The notes under the pieces are model-generated. The model did no database searches, was not told the DNA's origin, and was given only the letters and a program-made list of their open reading frames with translations. Shown here piece after piece: positions 61,933 through 64,000 of a stretch of DNA of 64,000 nucleotides. A program made the position numbers and the translations under genes. This stretch comes from Thermoplasmatota archaeon. GTDB taxonomy: Archaea; Thermoplasmatota; E2; UBA202; JdFR-43. The stretch is taken from the NCBI GenBank assembly GCA_029258955.1, contig JAPDJT010000011.1:35568-99567 (forward strand). The letters are read 5' to 3'. Position 1 is the stretch's first letter; every line of letters begins with the position of its first letter.

Positions 61933-64000
<2,068 letters not shown>

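Overview
The window is an AT-rich archaeal contig, and I think it is made of two genomes. Positions 1 to about 60,600 read as one organism: a euryarchaeal, probably Thermoplasmatota-like, anaerobic peptide and amino-acid fermenter. The evidence is archaeal-type CCA-adding enzyme, TiaS, LSm, L37e and L40e, endonuclease Q, archaeal triosephosphate isomerase, ThyX, ferredoxin-dependent 2-oxoacid oxidoreductases, an ADP-forming acyl-CoA synthetase subunit, TATA boxes with short or no leaders, a class III (type IV pilin) signal peptide and a PGF-CTERM tail. From about 60,600 to the end, the genes (N-terminal half of PAN, MBF1, HflX, Trm56, TFE) look like a Desulfurococcales-type crenarchaeon and the base use changes, with CTAG becoming frequent. 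The switch falls inside one open reading frame at the conserved Walker B motif, giving a PAN/CDC48 hybrid. An assembly chimera is the simplest explanation.

Layout. 0-5 kb: korD-korA (cut by the window edge), a four-PAS sensor without an ATPase domain, a duplicated HTH regulator, tRNA-Leu and a small membrane protein whose ATG lies one base after the tRNA. 5-10 kb: sugar isomerase-like protein, tRNA-Asn, HPS-RraA fusion, secreted Asp-box protein, type IV pilin. 10-12.4 kb: three toxin-antitoxin modules (RelE-like, VapBC, frameshifted MNT-HEPN) with a repeated pyrimidine-rich spacer around the first two. 12.4-17 kb: pdxST, a radical SAM protein, rnhB-endoQ. 17-21 kb: secreted or anchored proteins. 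21-35 kb: housekeeping block (purF-rpl37e-LSm, tiaS, regulator-thyX, RecB-like nuclease, purC, cca-thpR) ending in acd-iorA-iorB, a route from aromatic 2-oxoacids to ATP. 35-42.5 kb: a secretome island with a HExxH protease, a papain-like protease with PKD domain, a caspase-like protease and a beta-helix protein; three of its genes carry single-base frameshifts. 42.5-52.5 kb: amidohydrolase, a decayed insertion sequence with intact ends and an 8-bp target duplication, rpl40e, and a tightly overlapping operon (degenerate CDP-alcohol transferase-like, 901-aa membrane protein, DHH phosphoesterase, topA). 52.5-60.6 kb: rlmH, ParB-like/PH-domain pair, tpiA, yjbQ, riboflavin reductase, gingipain-like protease, radical SAM/SPASM protein and the CDC48 part of the hybrid.

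A second unexplained layer is a family of short imperfect palindromes with AATAAATGAAA...TTTCATTTATT ends, in at least a dozen intergenic copies from about 7 kb to 53 kb. They look like MITEs or REP elements. I saw no rRNA, CRISPR array or replication origin.
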